Shown piece after piece: positions 63,200-64,000 of a stretch of DNA of 64,000 nt (the stretch's first letter is position 1; the number at the start of each line of letters is the position of its first letter). The stretch covers positions 124,001 through 188,000 of the forward strand of contig CABZDR010000002.1 in assembly GCA_902524535.1 (NCBI GenBank), given 5' to 3'. The notes beneath the pieces were generated by a model. The model was not told the DNA's origin. It did not search any database and worked only from the letters and a program-made list of their open reading frames with translations. The DNA is from an uncultured Pelagibacteraceae bacterium. GTDB lineage: Bacteria > Pseudomonadota > Alphaproteobacteria > Pelagibacterales > Pelagibacteraceae. The position numbers were made by a program, and so were the translations under genes.

Positions 63200-64000
63200 T
63201 TATTTCTTTTTGATCAGCTCAGTATTTTCTATATTGATAGCCATACAAGTAATATCGTCCCTTAATTTTTCAGCACCCCAATTCAACTCTTTTTCTATAC
63301 CAAGTACTATATTTTTTGGGTTAATATTTTCAATATTATTAATGATATTTTGAACTCCTTCAGCTCCTAATTCCTCACCATTTTTTAAGTATCCCTCTGT
63401 TACACCATCAGTGTAAACTACAAATGTCTTATCTTTTAGATTAATTGTGTTCGATTTTACCATAGACTCTGTAAAATATTTTATAATTCCAATAGGTGGC
63501 ATATCAGATTTAATATAGTCATAGTTTTTATCTTTATCAAAAGTCAGAATACTCTCATGACCTGCATTTATAAAAACTAACTCACCTGTTTTTATATTTA
63601 ATTTACCAAAAACAGCTGTTACAAACATCCCTTTAAATTTTGCCTCAACTAATTCATTATTGACACCAAAGACAACTTTTTCTAAAGGGAATTTTAAATT
63701 AGTAAGAGTTCTAAATATAGAAGATGCTTTTGCCATATACATTCCAGCTTTAACTCCTTTGCCAGATACATCTGCTAAGGTAAAAAAATATTCCTCAGGT
63801 GTCGATCTAACAACATCAAAATAGTCTCCTGATACGTCTCGAGCTGGAACGTTTTTAGCAAAAATGAAATTTTCAAACTTTGAAATATCTGGAAATAAAC
63901 TTTTTTGAACTCCAGCAGCTAATTCTCTTTCTTTTAAAAGCTTAGCTTCTTTTTGCAAATTGGCTAAAGCCATTTTATTTTCTTCAATAAACCTAAAATA
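63200..64000 (-). CDS. PP2C-type SpoIIE serine phosphatase (5' end beyond window)
   Basis: The frame stays open to the right edge (FRFIEENKMALANLQKE...), so the gene is cut off and the ATG at 63971-63973 is probably internal. The visible part has a coiled-coil-like linker (KLLKERELAAGVQKSLFPD), then the PP2C/SpoIIE domain with ARDVSGDYFDVV, FTLADVSGKGVKAGMYMA, INAGHE and VVYTDGVTEG, whose aspartates bind metal. Such RsbU-type enzymes dephosphorylate anti-sigma-factor antagonists. The missing N-terminus probably carries a sensor or membrane part. Confidence 0.88.
   Translation of the reverse strand, partial: YFRFIEENKMALANLQKEAKLLKERELAAGVQKSLFPDISKFENFIFAKNVPARDVSGDYFDVVRSTPEEYFFTLADVSGKGVKAGMYMAKASSIFRTLTNLKFPLEKVVFGVNNELVEAKFKGMFVTAVFGKLNIKTGELVFINAGHESILTFDKDKNYDYIKSDMPPIGIIKYFTESMVKSNTINLKDKTFVVYTDGVTEGYLKNGEELGAEGVQNIINNIENINPKNIVLGIEKELNWGAEKLRDDITCMAINIENTELIKKK

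Noticed and set aside
1-64000. CRISPR arrays, insertion sequences, prophage, tRNA genes
   Set aside because: No spaced direct repeats, transposase, integrase or phage structural genes were seen, and the short intergenic gaps hold no cloverleaf-like sequence that I could recognise.

Overview
The window looks like a chromosomal segment of a streamlined, AT-rich marine alphaproteobacterium of the SAR11 / Pelagibacterales type. This is inferred from gene content and layout and was not checked by a database search. The signs are very low GC, intergenic gaps mostly under 100 bp and never above 300 bp, many TAATG or ATGA start/stop overlaps, many transport genes (three branched-chain-amino-acid-type ABC sets, one polyamine-type ABC set, AzlCD and LysE/RhtB exporters), and enzymes for methylated osmolytes and C1 units. 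I see no tRNA or rRNA genes, insertion sequences, prophage or CRISPR.

Positions 1-8.8 kb carry a C1/methyl region. A minus-strand run holds an APS-kinase-like kinase, a small nucleotidyltransferase, an enoyl-CoA-hydratase-like protein, a CoA-binding protein, a DUF4864-like protein, dimethylglycine dehydrogenase, etfB and the start of etfA. Divergent from it are a short MetF-like protein and a DmdA/GcvT-family methyltransferase paralog, then two small membrane-protein genes. Positions 8.8-16 kb hold purE-purK, an acetyltransferase, cspA, an aspartate-racemase-like gene, a DMT exporter, formate-tetrahydrofolate ligase and a glutamine amidotransferase. Positions 16.1-21.3 kb are a complete Liv-type ABC operon. 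Positions 21.3-25 kb hold a GpsA-like dehydrogenase, a diaminopropionate ammonia-lyase and a photolyase.

Positions 24.9-32.3 kb are a tight eight-gene minus-strand run (csaA, lysE, acnA, YfgM-like, bamB, cupin, zapE, yjbQ). Positions 32.3-46 kb carry nitrogen-compound catabolism: an ArgE/DapE deacetylase, an aldehyde dehydrogenase, an agmatinase-family ureohydrolase, a FadN-like beta-oxidation protein, a PotABCD-type transporter, and a DoeA/EutD plus EutA pair suggesting ectoine-type hydrolysis. This stretch also has a secreted HExxH protein and a cyclophilin.

Positions 46-59.5 kb contain a long minus-strand run that joins two Liv-type transporter sets around azlCD, the glutarate 2-hydroxylase glaH and a ProC-like reductase; a second binding protein lies convergent to it. 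All four periplasmic binding-protein genes in the window are followed directly by a strong hairpin. Positions 59.5-64 kb hold an RhtB-type exporter preceded by an attenuator-like hairpin, a short upstream ORF overlapping a TIGR03643/DUF2805 gene, a glutaredoxin, a large autotransporter-like protein and a PP2C/SpoIIE phosphatase that runs off the right edge.

The genes fit a cell that imports methylated amines, amino acids and polyamines, strips methyl groups to tetrahydrofolate, and passes electrons through ETF and carbon to the TCA cycle. The best candidates for undescribed biology are the short-MetF/DmdA-paralog module, the orphan APS-kinase-like/nucleotidyltransferase pair, the hairpin-plus-leader-ORF arrangement at 60.1 kb, and the uncharacterised four-cysteine secreted protein inside a Liv operon.
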